Origin: Planktothricoides sp. SR001
Lineage (GTDB): Bacteria > Cyanobacteriota > Cyanobacteriia > Cyanobacteriales > Laspinemataceae
Assembly: GCF_001276715.1 (NCBI RefSeq)
Contig: NZ_LIUQ01000012.1
Location: 99,004 to 137,681 of the forward strand
Direction of reading: 5' to 3'
DNA: 38,678 nt
In this document: in pieces, positions 7,453 to 17,042 of the stretch
Layout: each line of letters begins with the position of its first letter
How positions within the stretch are numbered: position 1 is the stretch's first letter
Position numbers and translations under genes: made by a program
Notes under the pieces: generated by a model
What the model was told of the DNA's origin: nothing
The model's input: the letters and a program-made list of their open reading frames with translations, nothing else
Database searches by the model: none

Positions 7453-8994
7453 TCAAACCTTCTTCTTTGCGCCAAAATTTTCGATTAACAAATTTTCCAG
7501 AAAAGGCTTCAAATCTTCACAAGCAATCCCCTTAGTCACACAAGTACCCAAATGAGCATCTTTGCCAACTTTGCCACCCATATAAATATCCACCCCTTCC
7601 ACGGTTTTGCCATTCTTGCGGACTTTGGTTCCCATCAAACCAATTTCTGCCACTTGGGGCTGACCGCAAGAATTCGGGCAACCGGTCCAATGCATTCGCA
7701 CTGACTGGGGAATATCTAATTCTGCTTCCAATTCTTTCACCAGTGCGATCGCCCGGTTCTTCGTTTCCACCAGAGCAAAATTGCAGAACTGCGCCCCAGT
7801 GCAAGACACCAAACTGCGAGCCAACGGATTGGGATTAACCGAAAACTTCTCTAACAATGGCTCTTGTAAAAAAGCATCTAAATGGGCATCTTTAACATGA
7901 GGAATAATCACATTCTGCTCCACCGTCAGGCGAAGTTCTCCTCCCCCATAAACCGCTGCCATGCGAGCCAAATCAAACATATCTGAAGCATACAAACGAC
8001 CCACAGGAATATTTAAACCCACATAATTCATTCCCGGTTGCTGCTGAGGATAGACCCCAATATGATCGCGCTTATCCCAATCAATTTCATCTGCCAAAGC
8101 AGCGGTTGCCAAAGGGCGTCCTAATTGGCTTTCTACTTTAGCGCGGAACTTTTCGATACCCCACTCATCAATCAGCCACATCAACCGGGCTTTTTGGCGA
8201 TTTGCCCGCAAACCGGAATCTCGATAAACCTCTAAAATAGCCCGGCAGAGATCCACCACATCATCATTTGGTGCTACCCAAGCATTCAAAGGAATCGCCG
8301 CTTCACAACGTTTCGCCGAAAAGAAACCACCGACCAAAACATTAAAACCCAGGGCACCATTTTTATAAGCAGGGACAAAAGCCACATCATTAATTTCGGC
8401 GTGAACTGAATTATCTCGTCCCCCTTCAATGGCAATATTAAATTTGCGGGGTAAGTTACTGAATTCGGGATTTCCTGCACCATGATTAGTAATCATATCT
8501 TGAACTTTTTGCACTAATTCTCTGGTATCAATTAATTCATCGGCACTAATCCCCGCAACTGGCGATCCGGTGATATTTCTCACATTGTCCATCCCCGATT
8601 GAATACTGGTCAAATTCACCGATTCAAGACGGCGGAAAATATCGGGAATATCTTCAAAGCGAATCCCGCGTAGTTGCAGATTTTGTCTGGTGGTAATATC
8701 TGCATTGCCATCTTCTCCATAGCGATCGACAATTTCTGCTAAAACCTGCATTTGTTTACTGGTGAGAATGCCGTTAGGCGTCCGTAAACGCAGCATAAAT
8801 TTACCCGGAGTGACAGGCCGAAAGAAGATGCCCAGCCACTTTAAGCGATGATTTAGGTCAGTTTCATCAACGGATTCCCAACCAATTCTGGCAAATTCAT
8901 CGAGTTGGTGTTTAACAGCTAACCCATCTTTTTCTTGTTTTAACTTTTCAAACTTATTAGATTTCGTATCTACAGGGCTGGTGGATGTAATCAT
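7453..8994 (-). CDS. nirA: ferredoxin-nitrite reductase NirA
   Basis: 513 residues, the normal cyanobacterial/plastid length. It reduces nitrite to ammonium with six electrons from ferredoxin, using siroheme and a 4Fe-4S cluster. The cluster/siroheme cysteines are visible as C398 and C404 (SCTGAQFCNFA) and C439 and C443 (WTGCPNSCGQPQ). Both sulfite/nitrite reductase half-repeats are present (FFRPVTPGKFMLRLRTPNG and the duplicate around PVGRLYASDMFDLARMA). The start at 8994 is supported by GAGGAG about 10 nt upstream. It is the first gene of the nitrate cluster and has an NtcA-type promoter at 9171-9212, so it should be induced when ammonium is scarce. Confidence 0.97.
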   Translation of the reverse strand: MITSTSPVDTKSNKFEKLKQEKDGLAVKHQLDEFARIGWESVDETDLNHRLKWLGIFFRPVTPGKFMLRLRTPNGILTSKQMQVLAEIVDRYGEDGNADITTRQNLQLRGIRFEDIPDIFRRLESVNLTSIQSGMDNVRNITGSPVAGISADELIDTRELVQKVQDMITNHGAGNPEFSNLPRKFNIAIEGGRDNSVHAEINDVAFVPAYKNGALGFNVLVGGFFSAKRCEAAIPLNAWVAPNDDVVDLCRAILEVYRDSGLRANRQKARLMWLIDEWGIEKFRAKVESQLGRPLATAALADEIDWDKRDHIGVYPQQQPGMNYVGLNIPVGRLYASDMFDLARMAAVYGGGELRLTVEQNVIIPHVKDAHLDAFLQEPLLEKFSVNPNPLARSLVSCTGAQFCNFALVETKNRAIALVKELEAELDIPQSVRMHWTGCPNSCGQPQVAEIGLMGTKVRKNGKTVEGVDIYMGGKVGKDAHLGTCVTKGIACEDLKPFLENLLIENFGAKKKV

Positions 8995-9170
8995 TGAACG
9001 ATCGCTCCTCGTTTTACCTCAATATTGTTCTACAAACATATAAATTTAATCCGACAATCTAGTGAAGGTTTAAATTTAATTATTGAATTTTTATTTTTTG
9101 CTTAATTTTTTGGGCATATTTAATCGAATTTTTACTTAATAATTCGGCGTTTTGCCGGTATTTTTAGTGT

Positions 9171-9212
9171 AATTTAAAGGGACTTTTCCCCTTTTTTTGT
9201 AGTGGTTTTTAC
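9171..9212 (-). promoter_or_regulatory. NtcA-activated promoter of nirA
   Basis: The palindrome GTA-N8-TAC is at 9199-9212. On the minus strand it is followed by exactly 22 bp and then TAAATT (9176-9171), matching TAN3T. This is the canonical layout of class II NtcA-activated cyanobacterial promoters (site about 22 bp before the -10 box, replacing the -35 box). Transcription would start near 9164 and leave a leader of about 170 nt before nirA. The match to consensus is seen directly; activity is inferred. Confidence 0.85.
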
Positions 9213-9564
9213 AATTTATTAAGAAATATGGGGCTTTTGCATATTACCAATTCTTTTTTTGCATACATGAACGATATTGCCCACCAGGAAAGCTTCCGGG
9301 GCTTCCTCTGTGGAGGAGCGGCAACAGGCAAGGGGGAAGCGGATAGAGGATAAATTATAACAGATGGCAGATAATGAGTAACAGATAAATTATAAACAAT
9401 AGAGGAGAAAAGATAGTGAATAGTGAGTAGTAAATACACCAACGATAGATGATAGAGAGAGTACAGGATAGAGAAAAAATTTTCACTCTTTACTTTTCAC
9501 TTGTCACTTGTCACTATAAAGCCAGCACCTGGTTTATCGAACAACCGGGTTTCCGTTCTTACTG

Positions 9565-9609
9565 CGTAAATATACGGATACACGCAAATTCCGTATCCGT
9601 ATATTTACG
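9565..9609. repeat. perfect 17-bp inverted repeat with 11-nt loop
   Basis: Left arm 9565-9581 (cgtaaatatacggatac) is the exact reverse complement of 9593-9609; the loop is 9582-9592. There is no T-run on either side, so it does not look like a terminator. It could be an operator for a dimeric regulator, a cruciform-forming site, or the remnant of a mobile element end. Confidence 0.9.
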
Positions 9610-9724
9610 TAAATTAAATTATGCAAATGTCACGATGGCTGAAGTAATTTGTTAGTGGTATATTTTTATTGTCCAGGTAAGTACCGAGATTTATCCTGAC
9701 TTCAGTAAAACCGTCAATTACCAC

Positions 9725-9764
9725 AAAAATATATAAAAATTTATAAAAATATATAAAAATATAC
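9725..9764. other. four A5-tracts in 10-bp phase, predicted bent DNA
   Basis: Four consecutive 10-bp units each begin with aaaaa (aaaaatatat, aaaaatttat, aaaaatatat, aaaaatatac). A-tracts repeated with the helical period give intrinsic curvature. It lies about 250 bp upstream of the GGDEF/EAL gene, a typical position for an upstream promoter element. Confidence 0.75.
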
Positions 9765-10014
9765 AAAAAAATTGTGCTTAAAAAAACGGAACTAATTATT
9801 TACTATCCCGGATAATCCTACAAATCAACCAGTAGTTTTTCAGCCCGTATCCTTATTGGGTGGGTTAATTATTTGATCGTTTGATCGAGGTCTAATGGTT
9901 GAGAATTAACTGCACGTCTCAATAATTCCAACCATATAAAAAATTGATTGATTTGGGTAGAATGACCATGAGGAATGTCTGAGGGAGATTCACTGACTGT
10001 AACCAGGAGGCTTT

Positions 10015-13000
10015 ATGTTAACTCTATTTAAAATCCTATGGATGCAAAAACCATCGATCGCGCTAGTAAGTGGGACTTCAGAAATGCCCCAAATGTGCTT
10101 GACAATGGTTTTAGATTCTTGCAATGTTGTGCTTTCTCTAGTTCTAGGAATCATTTTCTGGCAATGGTTCCGCCGCTTCAACCCTCAATTTACCATGTCG
10201 CCGGTGCGAATTTTTTCGGTGTTGCTACCCTTATCGATCGCCTTGGGAGTTTTGAATTTACTTCTTCCTGGGCAGGATGATCCTTGGATCTACTGGGTGT
10301 TGAAGATTTTACCAGGGACTATCAGTGTGGTAGTGGCGGCAGCCCTGGGGACAAGGATATTCTCTCGGAGTTCCCAGGAGGAAGTTTGTGACGTTATTCC
10401 TTGTCAGTCACCGTTTATCCCCGCTCAAGTTCCGTCTGAAGGGCGATCTAGTGAAAGCGTCAGTCCGTTTTTCTCAGACTATCCCTGTGTGATATCTTGT
10501 GTAGATGCTCACCCAGAAAAGCAGTTGGCCATGCAATTTTGTCAAAATTTGCATACAAAACTCCAGGCAAAAAATGCTGAATTTGAGGGTATTTTTCAAG
10601 CATTTCCCGATTTATTTTTACTCGTTGACAACGATGGCACGATTTTAGACTATCAAGGAGAACATCGTTGCAATATCCACATTTCACCCACGGCAATTGG
10701 TCAACAAAAAATTCAAGAATTATTGCCATCCCCAGTGGCTAGTCAGTATGAGCAAGCAATCCGTTTAGTGGCCAAGCATCAGTGGATGACTACCATTGAG
10801 TACGAGATCGGTGGATCGGCTGGTGAACAAATCTATGAAGCAAGGCTAATCCCATTTTGGCATCAAAAAATTATGATGTTCATTCGCAATACCACCGATA
10901 AAAAACAAGCCCAAAGCGCATTGTGCCAATCTTATAAGGAATTATCAGACCTTAAGTACGCTTTGGATCAATCGGCGATTGTTGCGGTGACAGATAGAAA
11001 AGGCACAATCACTTATGTGAATGATAAGTTTTGCCAGATAGCGGGCTATTCCCGCGAGGAACTGATCGGTCAGAATCATCGCATCGTCAAATCCGATGAA
11101 CATTCGTCAGAGTTTTTTCGCAATCTTTGGTCTACGATCGCCCAGGGGAAAATTTGGCGAGGTGAAATCAAAAATAAAACCAAAGATGGCCATGATTACT
11201 GGGTAGATACCACGATTGTGCCATTTTTGGATCAGCAGGGGAAACCGTTTCAATATTTATCGATTCACACGGATATTACCGCTCGCAAGCAAGCCGAAAA
11301 AGCCCTCCATCAACAACAAAAACGCTTGAGTATTTTGCACCAAATTGACCGGGCAATTTTGGAAGCAGAAGAACCAGAAGCGATCGCTGAGGTGACAGTG
11401 AAATATCTAAGAACTCTACTGCCTTGTCAACGGGTAAGTGTGATTTCTTTTAACCTGAAGACCGACGAAGCGATCGTGTTAGCGATCGATGCCGACCGAG
11501 AAAGCTGTATTTTAGCCGGAAACCGTTTACCGCTGATGAATCAAGACGGTTTCGCCAGCCCAGACAAACTAACCAACGGAGTTTTGGTGGTCAAGGATAT
11601 TCTGGAGTTATCCAATTTAACCCCGGTACAGGAAAGTCTGAAAGCGGAAGGACTTAGATCCTGTGTTTGTATTCCCCTGAAATCGAGAAACTCACTCCTC
11701 GGTAGTCTCAATCTTTGGTCAAACCGTCCCGGTGGCTTCTCCGATGCCCAAATCGCCATTGCCCAGGAAGTCACGGATTCTTTGGCGATCGCCATTCAAC
11801 AAGCCCGCCTACGCCAAACCGTGCAATCTTACGCCCAGGAACTAGAGCACCGCGTCGCCCAACGCACCGCCGAACTCCTCAAAGTTAATCAACAACTCCG
11901 CAAAGAAATAGAGCAGCGGCAAGAGATAGAAGCACAACTCTACCATGAAAAAGAAGTCGCCCAAGTCACCTTAAACTCCATCGGCGACGCTGTAATTACC
12001 ACCGACCTCAACGGCATCATTCAAAGCTTGAATCCCCAAGCAGAAATCCTCACCGGGTGGCGACAGTCCGAAGCCCAAGGTCAACCTTTAAAGCTGGTGT
12101 TGCAACTATTCAACGCCGTTACTGGAGATCCCGTGGAAAATTTCCTCAGCGCCTCCATCACCAGCCGGTTGTCCGCATTTTCCCACCATACCTTAATTAG
12201 AAATCGCGACGCTGAAGAATTCATCGTCGAACCTTCCGTCGCCTTCATTAGAATGAGCAATGCGGAAATTATCGGCATGGTGGTGATTTGTCGGGATGTC
12301 ACGGAAAATCGTAAACTCGCCGCCCAGTTATGTTGGGAAGCCAGTCACGACCCCTTAACTAATTTGATTAACCGACGAGAGTTTAAGCGTCGGCTGTCAG
12401 AATTGATGGAAGAAAAATCAACAACTGAATCGGAACATAGCTTATGTTATCTGGATTTAGATCAGTTTAAGATTGTCAATGATACCTGCGGTCATGCCGC
12501 TGGGGATGAACTGTTACGTCAAATCACCACCTTGTTGCAATCTCAAATTAGAAAAACTGATTTGCTGGCTCGTTTGGGTGGGGATGAATTTGCGCTTTTA
12601 TTATATGAATGCCCTCTGAAACAAGCGCGACAAGTGGCGGAAGATTTGCGGCAAGTAGTGCAAGATTTCCGCTTTGTTTGGCAAGATAAAACCTTTTCTA
12701 TTGGTGTGAGTATTGGGTTAGTTAAACTTGACCCGGTTGTTACTAGCTTGGCGGATGTTATGAGTGCGGCTGATTCTGCCATGTACGCCGCCAAAGATGC
12801 GGGACGAAATCGGATTCATGTTTATCAAGCCAACGATCAAGAATTGGCTCAACGACAAGGGGATATGCAGTGGGTGTCTCGATTGGTCAAAGCCTTGGAA
12901 GAGGATCGATTTTGCTTGTATTCACAGGCGATCGCCCCAGCCCAACCCGACTCTGGCAAGCCTGATCATTATGAAATTTTAATTAGAATTACCGACGAAA

Positions 13001-13728
13001 ATGGCATCATAATTCCCCCAGGAATGTTTATTCCTGCCGCTGAACGCTATAACCTCATGCCCAAAATTGACCGCTGGGTGATCCGCAATTTATTTAGTTA
13101 TCTATCCAGCAATCTCAAGCACTCATCCTCTGGAACGAAAACCTCCGCCGATGATCTGCTTTCTCCTTACCCTAAACCCGTTGGCGAATCTAGTATCTAC
13201 ACCGTCAACCTTTCCGGTGCCAGTTTTAACGATGAGCAATTTCTCTCTTTTCTCCAAGAGCAATTTGCTCAATATCAAATTCCCCCCCAAATGATCTGCT
13301 TTGAAGTCACCGAAACTTTTGCGATTAGCAATTTAAACAAAGCGATCCAGTTTATTCACGCCCTAAAACAACTGGGTTGCTCCTTTGCCTTAGATGATTT
13401 TGGCAGTGGAATGTCTTCTTTGACCTATTTAAAAAATCTGCCGGTAGATTATGTCAAAATTGACGGCTACTTTGTCAAAAATATTCTCGAAGATCCGGTT
13501 AATGCCGCGATGATTGAAGCCATCAACAAACTTACTCATGCGATCGGCTTACAAACCATTGCGGAATTTGTCGAAAATGAGCAAATTTTGCATAAACTCC
13601 AAGAATTAGGAGTGGATTATGTCCAAGGCTATGGCATTGCCAAACCCAGTCCCTTGGGAGGAAATTTGATTAATATGTCGATCGCCAAACAAAAACCAAA
13701 ACCCTCACGGCAAGTCCAAGCGGGATAG
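10015..13728 (+). CDS. bifunctional-type diguanylate cyclase/phosphodiesterase with 3 TM, PAS, GAF sensors
   Basis: 1237 residues. Three N-terminal membrane helices (about 30-50, 65-85, 97-113) are followed by PAS 1 (~188-300), PAS/PAC 2 (~305-430), GAF (~440-600), a coiled coil, PAS 3 (~650-770), GGDEF (~780-945) and EAL (~955-1225). The cyclase site RLGGDEF (853-859) is intact, as is the product-inhibition site RKTD (846-849) five residues before it. In the EAL domain the motif reads YEILIR (E987 kept). The further metal and substrate residues are seen in TVNLSG, FEVTETFAI, DDFGSG (1127) and VKIDGYF, so both activities look possible. The start is fixed by AGGAGG about 6 nt upstream of ATG 10015. 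It should make or break c-di-GMP at the membrane, tuning motility or biofilm behaviour. Confidence 0.95.
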   Translation: MLTLFKILWMQKPSIALVSGTSEMPQMCLTMVLDSCNVVLSLVLGIIFWQWFRRFNPQFTMSPVRIFSVLLPLSIALGVLNLLLPGQDDPWIYWVLKILPGTISVVVAAALGTRIFSRSSQEEVCDVIPCQSPFIPAQVPSEGRSSESVSPFFSDYPCVISCVDAHPEKQLAMQFCQNLHTKLQAKNAEFEGIFQAFPDLFLLVDNDGTILDYQGEHRCNIHISPTAIGQQKIQELLPSPVASQYEQAIRLVAKHQWMTTIEYEIGGSAGEQIYEARLIPFWHQKIMMFIRNTTDKKQAQSALCQSYKELSDLKYALDQSAIVAVTDRKGTITYVNDKFCQIAGYSREELIGQNHRIVKSDEHSSEFFRNLWSTIAQGKIWRGEIKNKTKDGHDYWVDTTIVPFLDQQGKPFQYLSIHTDITARKQAEKALHQQQKRLSILHQIDRAILEAEEPEAIAEVTVKYLRTLLPCQRVSVISFNLKTDEAIVLAIDADRESCILAGNRLPLMNQDGFASPDKLTNGVLVVKDILELSNLTPVQESLKAEGLRSCVCIPLKSRNSLLGSLNLWSNRPGGFSDAQIAIAQEVTDSLAIAIQQARLRQTVQSYAQELEHRVAQRTAELLKVNQQLRKEIEQRQEIEAQLYHEKEVAQVTLNSIGDAVITTDLNGIIQSLNPQAEILTGWRQSEAQGQPLKLVLQLFNAVTGDPVENFLSASITSRLSAFSHHTLIRNRDAEEFIVEPSVAFIRMSNAEIIGMVVICRDVTENRKLAAQLCWEASHDPLTNLINRREFKRRLSELMEEKSTTESEHSLCYLDLDQFKIVNDTCGHAAGDELLRQITTLLQSQIRKTDLLARLGGDEFALLLYECPLKQARQVAEDLRQVVQDFRFVWQDKTFSIGVSIGLVKLDPVVTSLADVMSAADSAMYAAKDAGRNRIHVYQANDQELAQRQGDMQWVSRLVKALEEDRFCLYSQAIAPAQPDSGKPDHYEILIRITDENGIIIPPGMFIPAAERYNLMPKIDRWVIRNLFSYLSSNLKHSSSGTKTSADDLLSPYPKPVGESSIYTVNLSGASFNDEQFLSFLQEQFAQYQIPPQMICFEVTETFAISNLNKAIQFIHALKQLGCSFALDDFGSGMSSLTYLKNLPVDYVKIDGYFVKNILEDPVNAAMIEAINKLTHAIGLQTIAEFVENEQILHKLQELGVDYVQGYGIAKPSPLGGNLINMSIAKQKPKPSRQVQAG

Positions 13729-14381
13729 AAGCTTTTAGGGGCTTTTCTGGGGGCAGGGGATACCACTCTTGCCCCCATTTCATATCGTCGTCATACGGAG
13801 ATATCACGGAGATATTTCTGTATAGCGTTGCTCATTACAGCGTTTCTCATAAAGGCACTTATTTTTCTCTGTCCCGAACCGCTTGATGCGGGAATCCACA
13901 ATTTTATTTTACTAAACCTCACCGGATTAAAAATATAAATTAACTAAATTAACTAATACCAATTCCAAAAATTATTGCTACAATTACGAGGTTAATTGGG
14001 GCATTAGTAGGGGCGAAAGAAAAGGCGGTGGTCGCCCCGCGCAATGGCGCAAGCCGCCGCGCCCCTGCTGTTGCATGACGTTGGGATAAAATTAAGCGAA
14101 TAAAAAATCTAGCCAAAGATCAGGAGAATTTTTATATAAATCAACAGATCAATCATTCACGGCACATCCCAGTCTCCTTTGGAGATGACTTTGATGATTT
14201 TTCAGATCAGTCTAGGCAGAATTTTCTCCGTGATTTAAGATAAGCTATTCATCAATTCAGATATATTCTCAATCCAAATATAAATAAATTGTAAAGAATA
14301 GCCAAGCATCATTAAAGGGAGAAACACAGGGAGAAACACAATGACCAGCGATAGGATTCGGGAGGAAATCAGTCAAAAAAA
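13729..14381. other. 653-bp spacer with dispersed repeats
   Basis: No gene seen. An imperfect terminator candidate (gggggca 13749-13755 with tgccccc 13770-13776) follows the GGDEF/EAL stop but lacks a strong T-run. A GC-rich dispersed repeat with gtaggggcgaa and gcgcaa-type words lies at about 14008-14067 in otherwise AT-rich DNA. The segment 14310-14340 has a direct repeat gggagaaacaca. Confidence 0.5.
13749..13776 (+). terminator. possible terminator hairpin after the GGDEF/EAL gene
   Basis: A 7-bp G/C-rich stem (13749-13755 with 13770-13776) lies 21 bp after the stop codon, with a 14-nt loop, followed by atttcat. The weak T-run makes it uncertain. Confidence 0.4.
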
Positions 14382-16788
14382 ATGAAACAAAACCAACCAT
14401 CCACGGACTTGAGTAGGGGTGGGTTCTCACAGGGTCAATGTTTGGCGATCGGTCTGCTGACTGGTATCGTTTTGTCCGTTATGGCATCGGTGGTGGTCTG
14501 GCAGAGTGAACGGGATGAGTGGCAACGTCAATATGAAACTGGGACAAAAAAAGTGGCGATCGCTTTGCAAAAGGCTATTAATACTGATTTGAAAGTCTTT
14601 GATGAGATTAAAGCTTTTTATGTCGCCTCTGAAGCGGTTGAAGAAACAGAATTTCAGCTTTTTGTCCAAAATTCCATGCCCCAACATCCTTCCGTGGATA
14701 TGGTCGCCTGGATTCCCTCTTTCCCGGCAACTCAGTCCCCTCAAACTTTGAATCCAGTAAACCCAGATGGCGATTCGCTTTTCCGTTTTCCTGGGAATCA
14801 CTCAGCCGCTACTCAGGGGGGCGATCGCCAGCCATGCCTACCCATTAGATATCTAGCTTCTAAAACTCAGAATTTAATGTGGGCTTTGATTTTGCTCAGG
14901 CAAGCAGATTGCTCTATTTTCAGGAAGCAAAAGATACGGAGGAAATAATTTTATTTAGTCCGATGAAGGCGATCGCTGGGGCAGACAAATTTATCGCCGA
15001 CCAACCCTTAAAAATTTGGGCAATTTCAGCCATTTATCAAAATTAATTAAATTATTTTACCGTTTAATTTAGTCGTCAAACTTAATTTTTTTTCTGATTG
15101 TGACCTTTAATTTCAACCATATTTAAGAGCGAATTAGCCAAAATAAAAAACCAGATACATACCAAAAAATACGATAATTAAATTGGTAAAATTGCTGAAA
15201 CAATATACAGCAAATGAGCCTGATTTTTGGCAAATACATTCAGCCAAAAAATCATCACATATTTTTGAAAATATTATATTTTTGAACTTTTGAACATATT
15301 TTAGCAATTTATCAAGCTACTACTGGACAGTGGTTAAAAACCATCACTCATAACCAAGATTTAAATCTGCTCAAATTGCTTTGTCCAGAAACCAATAATT
15401 GTCTGAAATATCTGCAAATTGGCAATCAAAAATGGTCGGTGCAGTTTTTACCCACCGCCGCCTATCTTAACCACCAACTCAGGTCAAAAGTATGGCTTAC
15501 TTTACTCTTCTGCCTGACCATTAGTGGGCGTGTGAGTGCCGACTTGCCTGGATTTTTATCCCGCTATCGCCACCGGCAAAAGTCTCAAATACTGTTTGGA
15601 CAAATGCAGCAATAATTGATGGAATTACGGCAGCAAAACAATGATTTACAAATTTTACTAGAAACAATAATAAACAATAGTGAACATGATTTACAATAAA
15701 ATTTAACAAGACAGGATAAGGCTTATCAAGAAATGGAAATACCCAACCTATAACTCATAACAATTAACTCTGAAGTCATCTTGTTAGGGAAAATGATTAA
15801 TTTGCTTCAGGCTTGTTTCACGCAACAAGACCATAAAAACACAATTTAATTTATGCTCTGAATTTAGGCGCCAGCTTTTTCCCCAGCAATCTGGGGCAAT
15901 TTATCTAATTTTTGAGTCAAAAAATATGGTAAATTTATTAGTAAATCGAAAAAAATACACCAATTAAGTTTGTTTTTAACATCCATTATTGCTGGTCTTT
16001 ACGCAGTGGGCGATCGCATTTGACCGCGACCACAAAGATTTACCATGTCAACATTATGATTCGAGTTATACGGAAGAATCTCTCTGTATTCCTTTGAAGG
16101 CTCAAGGGGAAACTTTTGGAATCCTGGATTTAACAACAAATTCATCCTCAAATAAATTAACGGAAGCCAAGCAAAAACTCGCTTTGGCTGTAGCGGAACA
16201 TACTGGGTTAGCTTTAGCCAATTTAAAACTCCGAGAAACTCTCCGACTCCCAAGTATTCGCGATGCCCTCACTGGGTTATATAATCGTCGTTATTTAGAA
16301 GAATATTTAGCCACATAAACTCATCGATGTCAACGCTCTGGAAAATCTTTTGCGGTGGTGATGATCGATGTGGATCATTTTAAAAAGTTTAATGATACTT
16401 TTGGGCACAAAACTGGGAATATGGTACTGCAAAAATTGGGCATATTTTTGCAATAAAGTGTGCGAAATTTCGATGTGGCTTGCCGTTATGAGGGAGAAGA
16501 GTTAACCCTCTGATTTTACCGGAAGTCTCTTTAGAGGAGACGCAAAAAATTGCGGAGAAAATTCGCCTGGGAGTGAAGCAGTTGAATCTGAAATCTCATC
16601 ATCAGTCTGTGGGGGCAATTACTATTTCTTTAGGAGTGGCGATTTTCCCTCAAGATGGTTGGACGAGCGATCAACTTCTGGAATCGGCGGATCAAGCACT
16701 TTATCGAGCGAATAAAGAAGGGCGCGATCGCGTGGTGACTGCCTCTGAACCAGAGAAAAGTCCGCCCCTGTTGAAAGTTTTATCTTGA
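14382..16788 (+). pseudogene. broken CHASE-TM-GAF-GGDEF diguanylate cyclase
   Basis: The remains run in order. MKQNQPSTDL begins a TM-plus-CHASE sensor (14382 on, with LQKAINTDLKVFDEIKAFYVA). A one-base shift near 14875 moves the reading to GFDFAQASRLLYFQEAKDTEE. A second membrane segment follows at about 15490-15540. A GAF end (EESLCIPLKAQGETFGILDL, 16060-16230) leads into LPSIRDALTGLYNRRYLEEYL. The GGDEF domain then has stops at 16316-16318 and 16454-16456, the motif altered to RYEGEE, and a shift near 16512 before LILPEVSLEETQKIAEKIR. The final 71 codons (ISLGVAIFPQDGWTSDQLL to 16788) are intact. It cannot make an active enzyme. It lies beside an intact GGDEF/EAL gene of different sensor make-up, so it is not a copy of it. 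Confidence 0.88.
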
Positions 16789-16791
16789 ATT

Positions 16792-16871
16792 GGCTGTTGG
16801 TTGGTTGTTGTTGGTTGGTTGTTGTTGGTTGGTTGTTGTTGGTTGGTTGTTGTTGGTTGTTGGTTGGTTGG
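16792..16871. repeat. TTGGTTG/TTGTTGG satellite
   Basis: Runs of ttggttgttg with a 15-bp higher-order period fill this stretch. The same satellite on the opposite strand (ccaacaa) is at 20198-20238 and 36189-36221. No gene is in it. Confidence 0.9.
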
Positions 16872-16883
16872 GGAAAATCGTAG

Positions 16884-16903
16884 GGGCGAATGGCCATTCG
16901 CCC
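16884..16903. repeat. 20-bp perfect palindrome of the GGGGCGAA dispersed family
   Basis: gggcgaatgg is followed directly by its reverse complement. Related sequence is at 14008-14020 and as a split 16-bp inverted repeat inside the coding region at 34074-34139. Confidence 0.88.
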
Positions 16904-16927
16904 GTACAAAAGAAATATCCCTCTTCA

Positions 16928-16998
16928 CTACACCCTACACCCTACACCCTACACGACGGCGGCTTCCCCCTACACCCTGCACCCTACACCCTACACCC
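16928..16998. repeat. CCCTACA heptamer repeat (G-rich on the minus strand)
   Basis: Two groups of ccctaca heptamers with minor variants. On the minus strand this reads GGGTGTA-type with at least four GGG runs spaced by four bases, so G-quadruplex formation is plausible. The same heptamer occurs at 31486-31540 upstream of ilvB. It lies directly before uvrA. Confidence 0.85.
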
Positions 16999-17042
16999 CT
17001 TTCTCCGTTACAATTGTTAACGTTTTCCTCGACTTTTTATCT

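Larger units (their letters stand above)
9213..10014. other. 802-bp gene-free spacer with structured elements
   Basis: No convincing gene on either strand. It holds a half palindrome (around 9545-9553), a 17-bp perfect inverted repeat (9565-9609), four phased A-tracts (9725-9764) and the ribosome site AGGAGG (10004-10009 region) of the next gene. Being between the divergent nirA and GGDEF/EAL starts, it must carry both promoters. Confidence 0.7.

Noticed and set aside
16890-17042. N-terminal extension of UvrA from ATG 16890
   Set aside because: The 51 extra codons are translated heptamer repeat (TLHPTPYT type), and the normal UvrA start region follows ATG 17043.
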